The translations under genes were made by a program, and so were the position numbers. Below, one piece after another: positions 19,801 through 27,681 of a stretch of DNA of 64,000 nt; positions within the stretch are counted from its first letter, which is position 1; the number at the start of each line of letters is the position of its first letter. Under the pieces are notes generated by a model. The model saw nothing but the letters and a program-made list of their open reading frames with translations, made no database searches and was not told where the DNA came from. The stretch is from Ruminococcus sp. GTDB taxonomy: Bacteria > Bacillota > Clostridia > Oscillospirales > Ruminococcaceae. Location: the NCBI GenBank assembly GCA_021205185.1, contig JAJPYB010000013.1, forward strand, positions 62,001 through 126,000, in the 5' to 3' direction.

Positions 19801-20664
19801 ATGCAAGAAACCATTGATAATGTCTGGCTAAAGAGAATACTTGCTCTGATCAATCTGATATACGTTTTTGTAATTGGAATTTTCACTTATGCGTCGTTTT
19901 TATATACGCTTGAGCTGAAGGAAGAAACCTATGTTGGCTTTGCTGTAGCGTATATCGTAGTAAGCGCTCTTTTTATGGTGCTTATGATTCTAACAAGGCA
20001 TAACCTCGTCACAAGAATAATCGGAATACTGCTTCCGCCGCTTGTATTTTTGCTGACCATTTTCAATCTCGGAAACTGGCTGCTGATAATACCTGCTTTC
20101 GTAGTTGCAGTAGTAGTGTTCTTTGTGTGCAGTAACAATGCCACGCTAAAGGTGATTTTAGGAACAATCTACCTGCTGATTTACGTTTTGGGCCTGATAC
20201 TTGTGTTTGTATTAAACTTCCTGTTCGGCGGCTCAAATACCGTTGAAACGATGCTTGACGCTGAAACTCTTTCCGACCCTGATAATGCGGCGGTTTATGA
20301 AATTTACGCAGACCTTATGGACGATATAAATTCCGTCAACTATACAGAGGACGGCGAAGACAAGAGAATTTCCCCCGACGGCACAAAGATGTACTACCTC
20401 GCCGACGTTCAGGACAACAACACAGGAAATCTTGTTTTGTATGTAATCCCTTACGGAAACGACAAGGACTTCCAGTTCTTTACGCTCAAAGAAAAGGGAG
20501 TTCGCTATACCGTTTATCGCTTTGGTTCAAGAGGAGCTGTTCCGCTTGAAATTGCGTGGGTAGACAACGATACGCTAAAGTATCAAAGACGTGACGGAAA
20601 GGTAGAGGAGTCTACTATCATAATGCCTGAGAAGAACTACTTTGAATTTTTAGGAATTAACTAA
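19801..20664 (+). CDS. Membrane protein with soluble C-terminal domain, unknown function
   Basis: GGAGGT eight bases upstream selects ATG 19801, giving 287 residues. Four or five membrane segments cover about 10-155. The remaining 130 residues are soluble and include an SPDGTKMYYLADVQD segment that resembles a single beta-propeller-like strand repeat. No family is recognised. It is 60 bases after the HlyD-like gene, so it may be the partner of that orphan adaptor; this is inference from position only. Confidence 0.6.
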   Translation: MQETIDNVWLKRILALINLIYVFVIGIFTYASFLYTLELKEETYVGFAVAYIVVSALFMVLMILTRHNLVTRIIGILLPPLVFLLTIFNLGNWLLIIPAFVVAVVVFFVCSNNATLKVILGTIYLLIYVLGLILVFVLNFLFGGSNTVETMLDAETLSDPDNAAVYEIYADLMDDINSVNYTEDGEDKRISPDGTKMYYLADVQDNNTGNLVLYVIPYGNDKDFQFFTLKEKGVRYTVYRFGSRGAVPLEIAWVDNDTLKYQRRDGKVEESTIIMPEKNYFEFLGIN

Positions 20665-20679
20665 GTGCAGATACAAAAG

Positions 20680-20722
20680 ACAGCCGCTCGCTTGAAACTC
20701 AAGCGAACGGCTGTATATTTTT
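20680..20722. terminator. Bidirectional terminator between the membrane protein and esterase genes
   Basis: Near-perfect arms ACAGCCG.TCGCTTGA and TCAAGCGA.CGGCTGT around an AAC loop, with TATATTTTTG on the plus side. It serves converging genes. Confidence 0.85.
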
Positions 20723-20737
20723 GCTCAATTTTTTATT

Positions 20738-21568
20738 TTAGTATCTTTTCATAAAGTCTGCGCAAGCTGTAACCCAGTTAGCGTTTACGGGTAATAGCTG
20801 ATAGGAATCGTACATTGTGGTTTCGTCGCAAAGACTAAGTCCGTGACCGCCCCACTCGTAAATGTGCGCCTCGAAAGGAATCTTGTTCTTTGACAAAGCG
20901 CTCATATACAAAAGCGTATTTTCAATCGGCACGCAGCTATCGTCTGCTGTGTGCCAGAGAAACGTCTCAGGCGTTTTGCTCGAAACCTGATTTTCAAGCG
21001 ATAGCTTTTCACGTAGCTTATCGTCGCCGCCGTCAGCCAAAAGGTTTAAAATAGAACCCTCGTGAGCGTATTCTCCGCTCGTCAAAACAGGGTAGCAGAG
21101 CACAGATTTATCAGGCTTAACTTCGTCCTCACTTGCGTCAAGGTAAGACAAAATCTCCTTATCGTGATAGAAGTTTGAAACGCAGCCTGCAAGGTGAGCG
21201 CCAGCTGAAAATCCCATAACAGAAATCTTGTCAGGGTCAATATAAAACCTATCGGCGTTTTCTCTTATATATTTAAGCGCCGTCAACGCTTCAAGCAAAG
21301 CTGTCGGGTACTTTTTCTTAACGCAGGAATACCTTAAAACGAACGCCGCAATTCCCATTCCTAAAAATTTGAGAGCAACAGGCTCCGCCTCTCTGTCCGA
21401 GCAGTAGTCATATCCACCGCCCGGTAAAACTAAAACAGCAGGGTATGGCTTGTTGTGAATTTCCTCACTTGTAATCGGCGCATAAGAGGTAAGCGTCGGG
21501 CAAAGTCCCTCGTAGTCGATGCCCGCCTTTTTGTAATCAACATGGATGCTTATCTGTTCGTAAATCAT
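20738..21568 (-). CDS. Alpha/beta hydrolase, carbohydrate esterase-like
   Basis: A 276-residue alpha/beta hydrolase of the acetyl-esterase/BD-FAE-like group. The oxyanion region VLPGGGYDYCSDREAEP is near 45-61. The nucleophile elbow GFSAGAHLAG is near 129, the catalytic Asp in HTADDSCVP near 211 and the His in WGGHGLSLC near 243. No signal peptide, so it would act inside the cell, perhaps deacetylating imported xylo- or other oligosaccharides; the substrate is inference. GGGAGG lies upstream of the ATG and it has its own promoter. Confidence 0.82.
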   Translation of the reverse strand: MIYEQISIHVDYKKAGIDYEGLCPTLTSYAPITSEEIHNKPYPAVLVLPGGGYDYCSDREAEPVALKFLGMGIAAFVLRYSCVKKKYPTALLEALTALKYIRENADRFYIDPDKISVMGFSAGAHLAGCVSNFYHDKEILSYLDASEDEVKPDKSVLCYPVLTSGEYAHEGSILNLLADGGDDKLREKLSLENQVSSKTPETFLWHTADDSCVPIENTLLYMSALSKNKIPFEAHIYEWGGHGLSLCDETTMYDSYQLLPVNANWVTACADFMKRY

Positions 21569-21609
21569 TTGTTTTATCCTCCCTTATAGAAGCTTTTTAT
21601 GCCACAATC

Positions 21610-21638
21610 ATTGTACCATACTCAGGTATTTTTGTAAA
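21610..21638 (-). promoter_or_regulatory. Sigma-A promoter of the esterase gene
   Basis: On the minus strand, TTTACA (21633-21638), 17-base spacer, TACAAT (21610-21615). It is back to back with the pheA promoter. Confidence 0.72.
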
Positions 21639-21644
21639 TACGTA

Positions 21645-21673
21645 TTGAAAAAAATCTGAAATTATAGTATACT
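21645..21673 (+). promoter_or_regulatory. Sigma-A promoter of pheA
   Basis: TTGAAA (21645-21650), 17-base spacer, TATACT (21668-21673); start expected near 21680. Confidence 0.75.
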
Positions 21674-21685
21674 TGAAGTAACGCA

Positions 21686-21725
21686 GATTTTCCAAAGTGT
21701 AAGACTTTCAGGAAAATCGCTTTTT
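21686..21725 (+). promoter_or_regulatory. Leader hairpin, possible attenuator of pheA
   Basis: GATTTTCC (21686-21693) pairs with GGAAAATC (21711-21718) and AAAGT (21694-21698) pairs with ACTTT (21704-21708). This 13-bp stem has a 2-base bulge and is followed by GC and five T. It lies just inside the predicted transcript and before the ribosome site, so it could attenuate pheA or simply protect the 5' end. Confidence 0.45.
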
Positions 21726-21740
21726 CAAGCGGAGGTAAAA

Positions 21741-22853
21741 ATGGACTTACAACAACTCAGAGGACAAATAAACGAAATAGACGAGCAGATTTTAAAGCTT
21801 TTTGAGCAGCGAATGAATATTGCTTCGCAGGTAGCGGATTATAAAATTAAAAACGGACTTCCTGTTTTTCAAAGCAGTCGGGAGCAGGAGATTATAGATA
21901 GGGTCAGAAGCAACGTGCCTGAAAAGCTTGAAAACGGCGCAGAGGTTTTGTACAACACCATAATGGACATTTCAAAATCTCAGCAGTATCAGGAGCTTCT
22001 TCCCAAGTCTGTTTCAATCGACTATGAGCCGTTTGATTATTCAATGGTAAACAAAATCGCCTGCCCGGGAACCTACGGCTCCTATTCGGAAATTGCCGCA
22101 AAGCAAATTTCCTCATCTGCCGACATTGCTTTTTACAACACCTTTGACGACGTTTTTGAAGCTGTAATAAACGGCGAGTGCGACTATGGTATCCTGCCTA
22201 TTCAAAACTCAACCGCAGGCTCTGTAACTCAGACCTATGAGCTTATGAAGCGGTATAATTTCTATATTGTCGGCGGAACAAGAGTAAAGGTAGAGCATTG
22301 CTTAGTTGCAAGGGAAGAAACCCGGCTTGAGCAAATTAAAAGAGTTTTTTCTCACGAGCAGGGCTTGATGCAATGCAGCGAATTTCTAAAGGAAAACGGC
22401 TTTAAGACCAAGGAGTATGTAAACACAGCTCTTGCCGCTGAATTTGTAAGGGATTCAGACGAGCCATATGCTGCAATCTGTTCTGAGGATTGCGCAGATG
22501 AAATGGGTCTTAAGGTTCTTCGTCGGGATATTGGAAATTCAAGCGACAACTACACGAGGTTTATTCTTATTTCAAAAAACATAATGGTGACAGACGACGC
22601 TGATATTATAAGCGTTACTCTTTCAACCCCTCACAGCAGGTCTGCTCTTTACAGACTTCTTACAAAGTTTTCCGTTTCAGGACTTAACCTTTTAAGACTT
22701 GAAAACAAGCCGATTGCCACTAAGGACTTCGATGTAATATTCTACCTCGATTTTGAAGGCTCGATTAAGAGTAGGGAAGTAGTAAGCCTGATAAGCGAGC
22801 TTTCAAGCGAACTTTCCTACTTTAAGTTCTTAGGAAATTTTAAAGAGATATAA
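21741..22853 (+). CDS. pheA: Bifunctional chorismate mutase / prephenate dehydratase
   Basis: This enzyme takes chorismate to phenylpyruvate for phenylalanine synthesis. The 370-residue protein has an AroQ-type chorismate mutase helix bundle (1-85, LRGQINEIDEQILKLFEQR). A prephenate dehydratase domain follows (about 105-285, with IACPGTYGSYSE and the NYTRF motif near 272), then a C-terminal ACT domain that usually binds phenylalanine for feedback control. GCGGAGG precedes the ATG. It stands alone between its promoter and a perfect terminator. Confidence 0.94.
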   Translation: MDLQQLRGQINEIDEQILKLFEQRMNIASQVADYKIKNGLPVFQSSREQEIIDRVRSNVPEKLENGAEVLYNTIMDISKSQQYQELLPKSVSIDYEPFDYSMVNKIACPGTYGSYSEIAAKQISSSADIAFYNTFDDVFEAVINGECDYGILPIQNSTAGSVTQTYELMKRYNFYIVGGTRVKVEHCLVAREETRLEQIKRVFSHEQGLMQCSEFLKENGFKTKEYVNTALAAEFVRDSDEPYAAICSEDCADEMGLKVLRRDIGNSSDNYTRFILISKNIMVTDDADIISVTLSTPHSRSALYRLLTKFSVSGLNLLRLENKPIATKDFDVIFYLDFEGSIKSREVVSLISELSSELSYFKFLGNFKEI

Positions 22854-22880
22854 CCTGGCACCATAATTTAAAAACAAAAA

Positions 22881-22914
22881 AGAAGCTTAAAGAACGCAAG
22901 TTCTTTAAGCTTCT
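22881..22914. terminator. Perfect bidirectional terminator between pheA and the AraC-type gene
   Basis: A 15-bp perfect inverted repeat (22881-22895 with 22900-22914) is closed by a GCAA tetraloop. T runs lie on both sides, stronger on the minus-strand exit. Confidence 0.92.
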
Positions 22915-22939
22915 TTTCATAGAAGGAGTATATAAAACT

Positions 22940-23806
22940 CTAACCCATAGTCTTACGATATTGTGTAGGCGACATTCCTTCGTACTTTTTAAAGGTAATG
23001 CAGAAGTAGTTACAGTTGTTATAGCCAACAAGCTTTGCAATCTCAGCGATATTTCTCGGTGAGTTTGCAAGCAAAACCTTAGCTTCCTGAATCCTCTTCT
23101 TAGCAACGTACTCCATCGGTCTGCAGTTGAGCTTCTTTCTGAAAAGCCTGCATAAATGCTGCGGCGAAATAAGAGATGCCTCGCACATTTTCTCAAGCGT
23201 CAGCTCCTCGGCATAGTGAGAATCTATGTAGTCTAAAATCTTAGTCAGCGGCGAACGCTCCTTGACAACAGTAGGATCGCCGTTTGACTTAGCAAACTTG
23301 AAAAATTCAAGAATGAAGGAATACAGACTGCCTGCCGCATACATTGAGCCGTAATATTCATCTCTTGTGAGAGAATAGTACATCTCGTTGAAAAGCTTGT
23401 CAAGCTTAGCAGAATTTCCGATCAGAACCATTCTCGGCTTGTCAAGTCCAAGCTCGGTAAATAGGTTCTCAATAGCAAATCCGCCCATAGCAACCCAACG
23501 AGTCTGCCAATCCTCGTCGCCTGATGAGAAATACTCGTGAGGTGCGTTTGCAGGAAGATAAAATCCCATATTCTGCGGAATCTTATACGACTCTCCGTCG
23601 ATAACAAGCGTACCCTCGCCTGCAACAGTATAAATGATTTGCGGATGTGCGTAGCCGTGGTCACGAATAACGTGACGCTCACACTTTGTTTTGCCAATTG
23701 CGTGAAGATAAACCGGAAGAGCGCCCTCACAGCCGGTTTCGTTCTTAATAACGGGATATGCGTAATACGAATCGCCGCTCTCAGACATTTCCTTTGCAAT
23801 AAACAT
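22940..23806 (-). CDS. AraC/XylS-family transcriptional regulator
   Basis: A 288-residue regulator with an N-terminal cupin-like ligand domain (about 1-170; VIRDHGYAHPQIIYTVAGEG, then YFLPANAPHEYF-like segment). The C-terminal AraC DNA-binding domain holds two helix-turn-helix units (LEKMCEASLISPQHLCRLF, then IAEIAKLVGYNNCNYFCITF) and ends SPTQYRKTMG. ATG 23806 is chosen because GGAGGG at 23813-23818 gives a 6-base spacing; the adjacent ATG at 23809 is possible. The ligand is probably a sugar, judging by family only. It may control itself through an inverted repeat at its promoter. Confidence 0.9.
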   Translation of the reverse strand: MFIAKEMSESGDSYYAYPVIKNETGCEGALPVYLHAIGKTKCERHVIRDHGYAHPQIIYTVAGEGTLVIDGESYKIPQNMGFYLPANAPHEYFSSGDEDWQTRWVAMGGFAIENLFTELGLDKPRMVLIGNSAKLDKLFNEMYYSLTRDEYYGSMYAAGSLYSFILEFFKFAKSNGDPTVVKERSPLTKILDYIDSHYAEELTLEKMCEASLISPQHLCRLFRKKLNCRPMEYVAKKRIQEAKVLLANSPRNIAEIAKLVGYNNCNYFCITFKKYEGMSPTQYRKTMG

Positions 23807-23867
23807 CATTAACCCTCCAATAATGTAACACATTTAATAAGGGGGCTTACCCCTGTATTGTCATATT

Positions 23868-23904
23868 ATTATAACATAAAGCTAAGCTAGTTGAAGACTT
23901 AGCT
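23868..23904 (-). promoter_or_regulatory. AraC-type gene promoter with overlapping inverted repeat
   Basis: On the minus strand a perfect TATAAT (23868-23873) has a weak -35 (CTTCAA at 23891-23896) at 17 bases. AGCTAAG (23880-23886) and CTTAGCT (23898-23904) form a 7-bp inverted repeat straddling the -35 box, a plausible operator. Confidence 0.45.
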
Positions 23905-24063
23905 CCTCTCATAAATATATTAGCAAAAATCTAAGTGAAAGTCAACAATAATTTGCCGAATTTTCTAAAAAATTTTGGATTTTGAGAACAATACCGTGCT
24001 AAATTTTGAATAAATTAACCCGATTCCAATAAAGCGTTATTGTTTATATAGGCATAAATTTAT

Positions 24064-24095
24064 CCCATAAACTGGTTGCATTTACAGTTTATGGG
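24064..24095 (-). terminator. Hairpin after mscL
   Basis: CCCATAAACTG and CAGTTTATGGG form an 11-bp perfect stem 15 bases after the mscL stop. The following sequence is AT-rich but not a pure T run. Confidence 0.6.
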
Positions 24096-24110
24096 ATATT
24101 AGCATAAATG

Positions 24111-24518
24111 TTACTTTTCTTGAGCTTTTAATAAATCTCTGATTTCCTTCAGAACGTCGAGATCGCACTCTTCGATAACCTCAGGCTCAGGCTCTTCCTC
24201 TTTCTTCTTGTGCTGAGCAAGCTTTCTCATAGTGTTGATAGCCTTAACCATCAGGAATATGCCGATAGCGATAATAAAGAAGCTGATAATTGAATTTATA
24301 AAGCTTCCTATACCGAACTGTCCGAACAGCTTCCACGAAGCGAAATCGTCGCTGACGCCGCAAGCGTTAAGAATAATGCCGATGAACGGTGTAAGAATAT
24401 CCGCTACTAAAGAATCGACAATCGCCTTGAAAGCAGAACCGATTACAACGCCGACAGCCATGTCAACGACGTTGCCTTGTGAGATGAATTCCTTGAATTC
24501 GTTGATAATTTTCTTCAT
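24111..24518 (-). CDS. mscL: Large-conductance mechanosensitive channel
   Basis: MscL opens under membrane tension to release solutes during osmotic downshock. The 135-residue protein has the conserved N-terminal helix (EFKEFISQGNVVDMAVGVVI), pore helix TM1 at about 18-42 and TM2 at about 70-97. A charged cytoplasmic bundle ends in LDVLKEIRDLLKAQ. Length matches the family. AAGGAGGAC precedes the ATG. Its upstream region carries a solitary copy of the GC-rich palindromic repeat at 24590. Confidence 0.96.
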   Translation of the reverse strand: MKKIINEFKEFISQGNVVDMAVGVVIGSAFKAIVDSLVADILTPFIGIILNACGVSDDFASWKLFGQFGIGSFINSIISFFIIAIGIFLMVKAINTMRKLAQHKKKEEEPEPEVIEECDLDVLKEIRDLLKAQEK

Positions 24519-24589
24519 AATAAGTCCTCCTTGAAGTTATATAATTTTGATGAGCTGAATGCTCATAACAGATTAGGTGCTTTTCTCTA

Positions 24590-24602
24590 CCGCCGCTGGC
24601 GG
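24590..24602. repeat. Solitary GC-rich palindromic repeat
   Basis: CCGCC GCT GGCGG, a 5-bp-arm palindrome with the same core as those at 28917-29197 and 53859-53969. It stands out in AT-rich intergenic DNA upstream of mscL. Confidence 0.6.
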
Positions 24603-24769
24603 CAGGGGCTAAACTGCTCAACCATTAAAATAAGTCTATCAACATAATAGTACAAAAGCCGACAAATTACAACACCGCAAAAGCTCTTTTTAAAAAATTT
24701 TTTTTACATCTTTTTCCTTAAATAAACGGCGTGATTTATCAGACAATATAGATGAAAGGAGTGATAGCA

Positions 24770-25015
24770 ATGCAAAACCAGAATTCTCAAAATTCAAATT
24801 ACAATCAGAATCAACAGAACAAGCAAAGCCAGCAAAATCCACAGAACAGGGAACCAAACTGCGGACAGAACAAAAGCAGCAATCAGCAGAGAAACAGCAT
24901 AAATCCTAGCAACAGGACGCCAAACGGTGGCGAAAATAAGTCGCCAAACAATAGCCAGAACAGAAATCAAAGCTCTTCTTACAACAATTCAAAAAATGAA
25001 CGCAGCTGTCGCTGA
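24770..25015 (+). CDS. Gln/Asn-rich low-complexity small protein
   Basis: ATG 24770 follows AAAGGAG at a good spacing. The 81-residue protein is dominated by Gln, Asn and Ser, with a few Arg, Lys and Pro, and ends NERSCR. It contains no hydrophobic segment. Composition recalls gamma-type small acid-soluble spore proteins or coat-associated low-complexity proteins, but no signature of either is seen, so function is unknown. A strong terminator follows directly, which supports it as a real single-gene unit. Confidence 0.65.
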   Translation: MQNQNSQNSNYNQNQQNKQSQQNPQNREPNCGQNKSSNQQRNSINPSNRTPNGGENKSPNNSQNRNQSSSYNNSKNERSCR

Positions 25016-25027
25016 CCTTGCTTTTTA

Positions 25028-25060
25028 GGTCCGAAGATTTTACTTCGGACCTTAATTTTT
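25028..25060 (+). terminator. Intrinsic terminator after the Gln/Asn-rich gene
   Basis: GGTCCGAAG (25028-25036) pairs perfectly with CTTCGGACC (25043-25051), followed by TTAATTTTT. Confidence 0.88.
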
Positions 25061-25144
25061 GTGAATTTTGCCGAAAATTCTATGCAATTTCCACAATTTT
25101 AAGCAGAAATTTTTGTGTAAAAAGTCACACTTTGTAATTTCCTC

Positions 25145-25173
25145 TTTAAAAATATCGAAAAGTATGGTACAAT
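25145..25173 (+). promoter_or_regulatory. Probable promoter of the VanY-like gene
   Basis: TTTAAA (25145-25150), 17-base spacer, TACAAT (25168-25173). The -35 box is weak. Confidence 0.5.
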
Positions 25174-25280
25174 ATACTTGGCTTTTAGCGTACTGATGGA
25201 CGAGTTTTTTCAAGGCTTTGTAATCAACGCTTTGCCAAACCTTAAAAGGCAGTTTTGCCTTTATTTTGGAGGAAAGAAAA

Positions 25281-26393
25281 ATGTCAAAAAATATATGGAA
25301 AAGCCTGAGGTATAAAAACGTCGCCATAGTGCTTGCAATTATACTTCTGATAATTCTTATCATCTGCGCTTCATGCTCTAGTGATACGGCTGAGGCTGAC
25401 CCGAACGCTACAAAGGTTCAGACGATTGCTGATAACACATCTTCTTCTGACGAATCGTCATCTGCGCTGTTTGAGTCGTCAACTGTAACGTCTGTAACAA
25501 ACTCTACTGCTTTAAGCTCGGGAAATCTGGTAGTGGTAAACGACGAATATCCGTTGGATGCAGATTTAAGCGACAGCGTTGTTTCATTGATTTCCCACAA
25601 CACCGATGACGACGGAAACAGATTGTTTTCTCTTACCAACAGCTCGGTAACGACTACCGAAACCGCCGCAAAGCAGCTTCAATCTATGATGACTGACTTT
25701 TATGCCGCAACCCAAAACAGCACGCTCTTTATCGCAAGCGGCTACCTTTCATCCGACGAGCAGGATTCCGAGCCATTTGAAGCCGGAAGCAACGACGTTG
25801 GAACAGGACTTTCGCTTTCTTTAGGAACATGGATTGATTCAACCAGAGGCGACTACGACGGTACTGGCGACTTTGAGTGGTTGACTGAAAATATGTCAAA
25901 GTACGGCTTTATCACAAGATATACTGACGATAAAAGCTCGGTTACAGGAGCATCAGGAGACCCAGCACTTATAAGATACGTCGGTCTGCCGCACGCAGAG
26001 CTTATGGAGGAAAACGACTTCTGCTTGGAGGAATATATTGAGTTTATCAAGGCTTATACTTACGATAATCCGCTGCAGCATACAGCCTCAAACGGAATCA
26101 GCTACGCCGTTTACTATACTGAAATGAAAAAGGGCAATACGACAGATATTGAAATTCCAACCCAGTCGGACGGAACCGAATACACTCATTCGATTTCAGG
26201 AAATAATATAGACGGCTATATCGTAACGGTAGCTCTTGAAAAGACTGAAACTACAACTACTACAACCACTACGACAACAACTGCCGCCGAAGCGACATCC
26301 GCAAGTGAAGCGGACGCCGATGCTGAAGATACAACTACAACAACAGCAAACGGCGATACAACCACAACGACTGCATTTATAGAAACTGATTGA
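25281..26393 (+). CDS. VanY-like membrane-anchored protein lacking catalytic residues
   Basis: GGAGG at 25268-25272 selects ATG 25281, giving 370 residues. An N-terminal membrane anchor lies at about 13-32. The domain at 110-270 follows D,D-carboxypeptidase VanY closely: SGYLSSDEQ near 153, WLTENMSKYGFITRY near 200, RYVG near 233, and CLEEYIEFIK. However, the zinc motif SxHxxGxAxD is NDVGTGLSLS near 172, and ExWH is DPAL near 228. The His, Asp, His ligands and the catalytic Glu are therefore all replaced. The tail is a Thr-repeat linker. It is probably a non-catalytic cell-wall binding or regulatory protein; that role is inference. Confidence 0.78.
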   Translation: MSKNIWKSLRYKNVAIVLAIILLIILIICASCSSDTAEADPNATKVQTIADNTSSSDESSSALFESSTVTSVTNSTALSSGNLVVVNDEYPLDADLSDSVVSLISHNTDDDGNRLFSLTNSSVTTTETAAKQLQSMMTDFYAATQNSTLFIASGYLSSDEQDSEPFEAGSNDVGTGLSLSLGTWIDSTRGDYDGTGDFEWLTENMSKYGFITRYTDDKSSVTGASGDPALIRYVGLPHAELMEENDFCLEEYIEFIKAYTYDNPLQHTASNGISYAVYYTEMKKGNTTDIEIPTQSDGTEYTHSISGNNIDGYIVTVALEKTETTTTTTTTTTTAAEATSASEADADAEDTTTTTANGDTTTTTAFIETD

Positions 26394-26400
26394 TAAATTT

Positions 26401-26434
26401 AAGGCTGGCGCAATAACGTCAGCCTTTGCTTTTT
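26401..26434 (+). terminator. Intrinsic terminator after the VanY-like gene
   Basis: AAGGCTGGCG (26401-26410) and CGTCAGCCTT (26418-26427, one G-U) flank a short loop, followed by TGCTTTTTA. Confidence 0.8.
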
Positions 26435-26634
26435 ATGTTTTTATGTCAGGCAGACTTACAGAAGTGCTTTTCTATGAGTTAAACCAAAAACCTTAATGAT
26501 ATTTTGGTGAAAACTCTTTCTTTTTTGAAAACAATATGCTATACTATTCGCAGAAGCAAATTTAATTGTGTTACAACCAAATTTTACACGCAAGATTATT
26601 CTTGCAAAAAGTTTCAGAACTTTAGGAGGCATAA

Positions 26635-27678
26635 ATGCTGGATTATAAAGGTGAAAAATGCTTGTCCTGCGGCAGAGAATTTACAGACGGCGATGATATA
26701 GTCGTTTGTCCTGAATGCGGTACGCCGTACCACAGGGAATGCTATTTAAAAGAGGGCAAGTGCATAAACGAGTCGCTTCATGCAAGCGGCGAATCGTGGA
26801 GAGCTCAAGGCTCAGACGAGGGCAAGGTAAAGTGTCAACGCTGCGGCGAACTAAACGGCGCTGATTTTGAATACTGCTCTCATTGCGGCTATCCGTTAAA
26901 GACGGAGGATACCGAACGCCCGTTTAATAATACTTCCACTAACCAGCAGGGCGCTTACGGAAATGGCGGTCCTTACAGAAACACTGGAAATTATGGAAAT
27001 GGTCCTTATGGCGGCTTTGGCGGACAAAGAGGCTTTTATGGCTCTCCGTTTGGTGGCGCTCCTCAAAGCTCCGATCCGTTTGAATTTTATTGCCAAAGCT
27101 ACGGAGTCGATTCAAATGATAATATCGAAAGCATTGGTATAAGGGAATACTTCAAGTACATTCGTTCAAATCCAATGTACTACATTACGAAGTTTTTGAG
27201 ATTTTCAAAAGAGGGAGCTAAGAGGTCGTTTAACTTCTGCGCATTTTTCTTCCCGCACATTTTCTTCTTCTTCAGAAAAATGTATAAGCAGGCGACCGTT
27301 TACCTGACCATTTCAATAGTCACAACAATAATTGCTGATTGGTTTATGCTGTCTTATGTCGACACATCAAGCGCTACTACCTACACGGATCTTGCTAACG
27401 CTATGATGCAAAGCATGAACACGACTGCAGGCTTCTGGGTAATGTTTGGAGTTTCCGCATTCTCGGTAGTCTCACGAGTGATAGCGGGAATATTTGCAAA
27501 CTACTGGTACTATAAAAAGGCGACGAAGGACGTAAATCAGATTGTAACCGAGCCGCTTGAAAACACCGAGCGTGACGTGCTGATGGCAAGAAAGGGCGGA
27601 ACGAGCGTTATGTATGCGCTCTTGGCTTATTTTATTGCAAATAGCGGCGTATCAATTTTAATGAGTTTGTTCTTTTAG
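26635..27678 (+). CDS. RING-like and zinc-ribbon membrane protein
   Basis: A 347-residue protein. Residues 1-50 carry a prokaryotic RING-like zinc finger (CLSCGREF...CPECGTPYHRECY), and residues 64-86 a zinc ribbon (CQRCGELN...YCSHCGYPL). A Gly/Asn/Tyr-rich linker (about 95-140) and a C-terminal membrane region with at least three helices (about 205-345) follow. The family is common in Clostridia but uncharacterised. AGGAGG supports the ATG. Downstream, the rpsF promoter starts within 4 bases of its stop. Confidence 0.75.
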   Translation: MLDYKGEKCLSCGREFTDGDDIVVCPECGTPYHRECYLKEGKCINESLHASGESWRAQGSDEGKVKCQRCGELNGADFEYCSHCGYPLKTEDTERPFNNTSTNQQGAYGNGGPYRNTGNYGNGPYGGFGGQRGFYGSPFGGAPQSSDPFEFYCQSYGVDSNDNIESIGIREYFKYIRSNPMYYITKFLRFSKEGAKRSFNFCAFFFPHIFFFFRKMYKQATVYLTISIVTTIIADWFMLSYVDTSSATTYTDLANAMMQSMNTTAGFWVMFGVSAFSVVSRVIAGIFANYWYYKKATKDVNQIVTEPLENTERDVLMARKGGTSVMYALLAYFIANSGVSILMSLFF

Positions 27679-27681
27679 GAC

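Larger units (their letters stand above)
23807..24110. other. Intergenic region between the AraC-type gene and mscL
   Basis: About 300 bases of AT-rich DNA. It holds the AraC-type promoter and inverted repeat (23868-23904), a small GGGG/CCCC hairpin in that gene's leader (23841-23854) and the mscL terminator (24064-24095). Between 23905 and 24060 I see no coding potential or strong structure. Confidence 0.6.

Noticed and set aside
22352-22549. Minus-strand open frames inside pheA and similar shadows inside other core genes
   Set aside because: They run antisense to confidently identified genes and carry no independent evidence of coding.
26230-26390. ACA/ACT triplet runs as a phase-variable microsatellite
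   Set aside because: The codons are varied (ACA, ACT, ACC, ACG) and in-frame triplets would not switch the gene off; a Thr-rich linker explains them.
26590-26605. GCAAGA-TTAT-TCTTGC hairpin before the RING/zinc-ribbon gene as a terminator
   Set aside because: Only six base pairs, followed by A rather than T, and lying inside the leader of the downstream gene.
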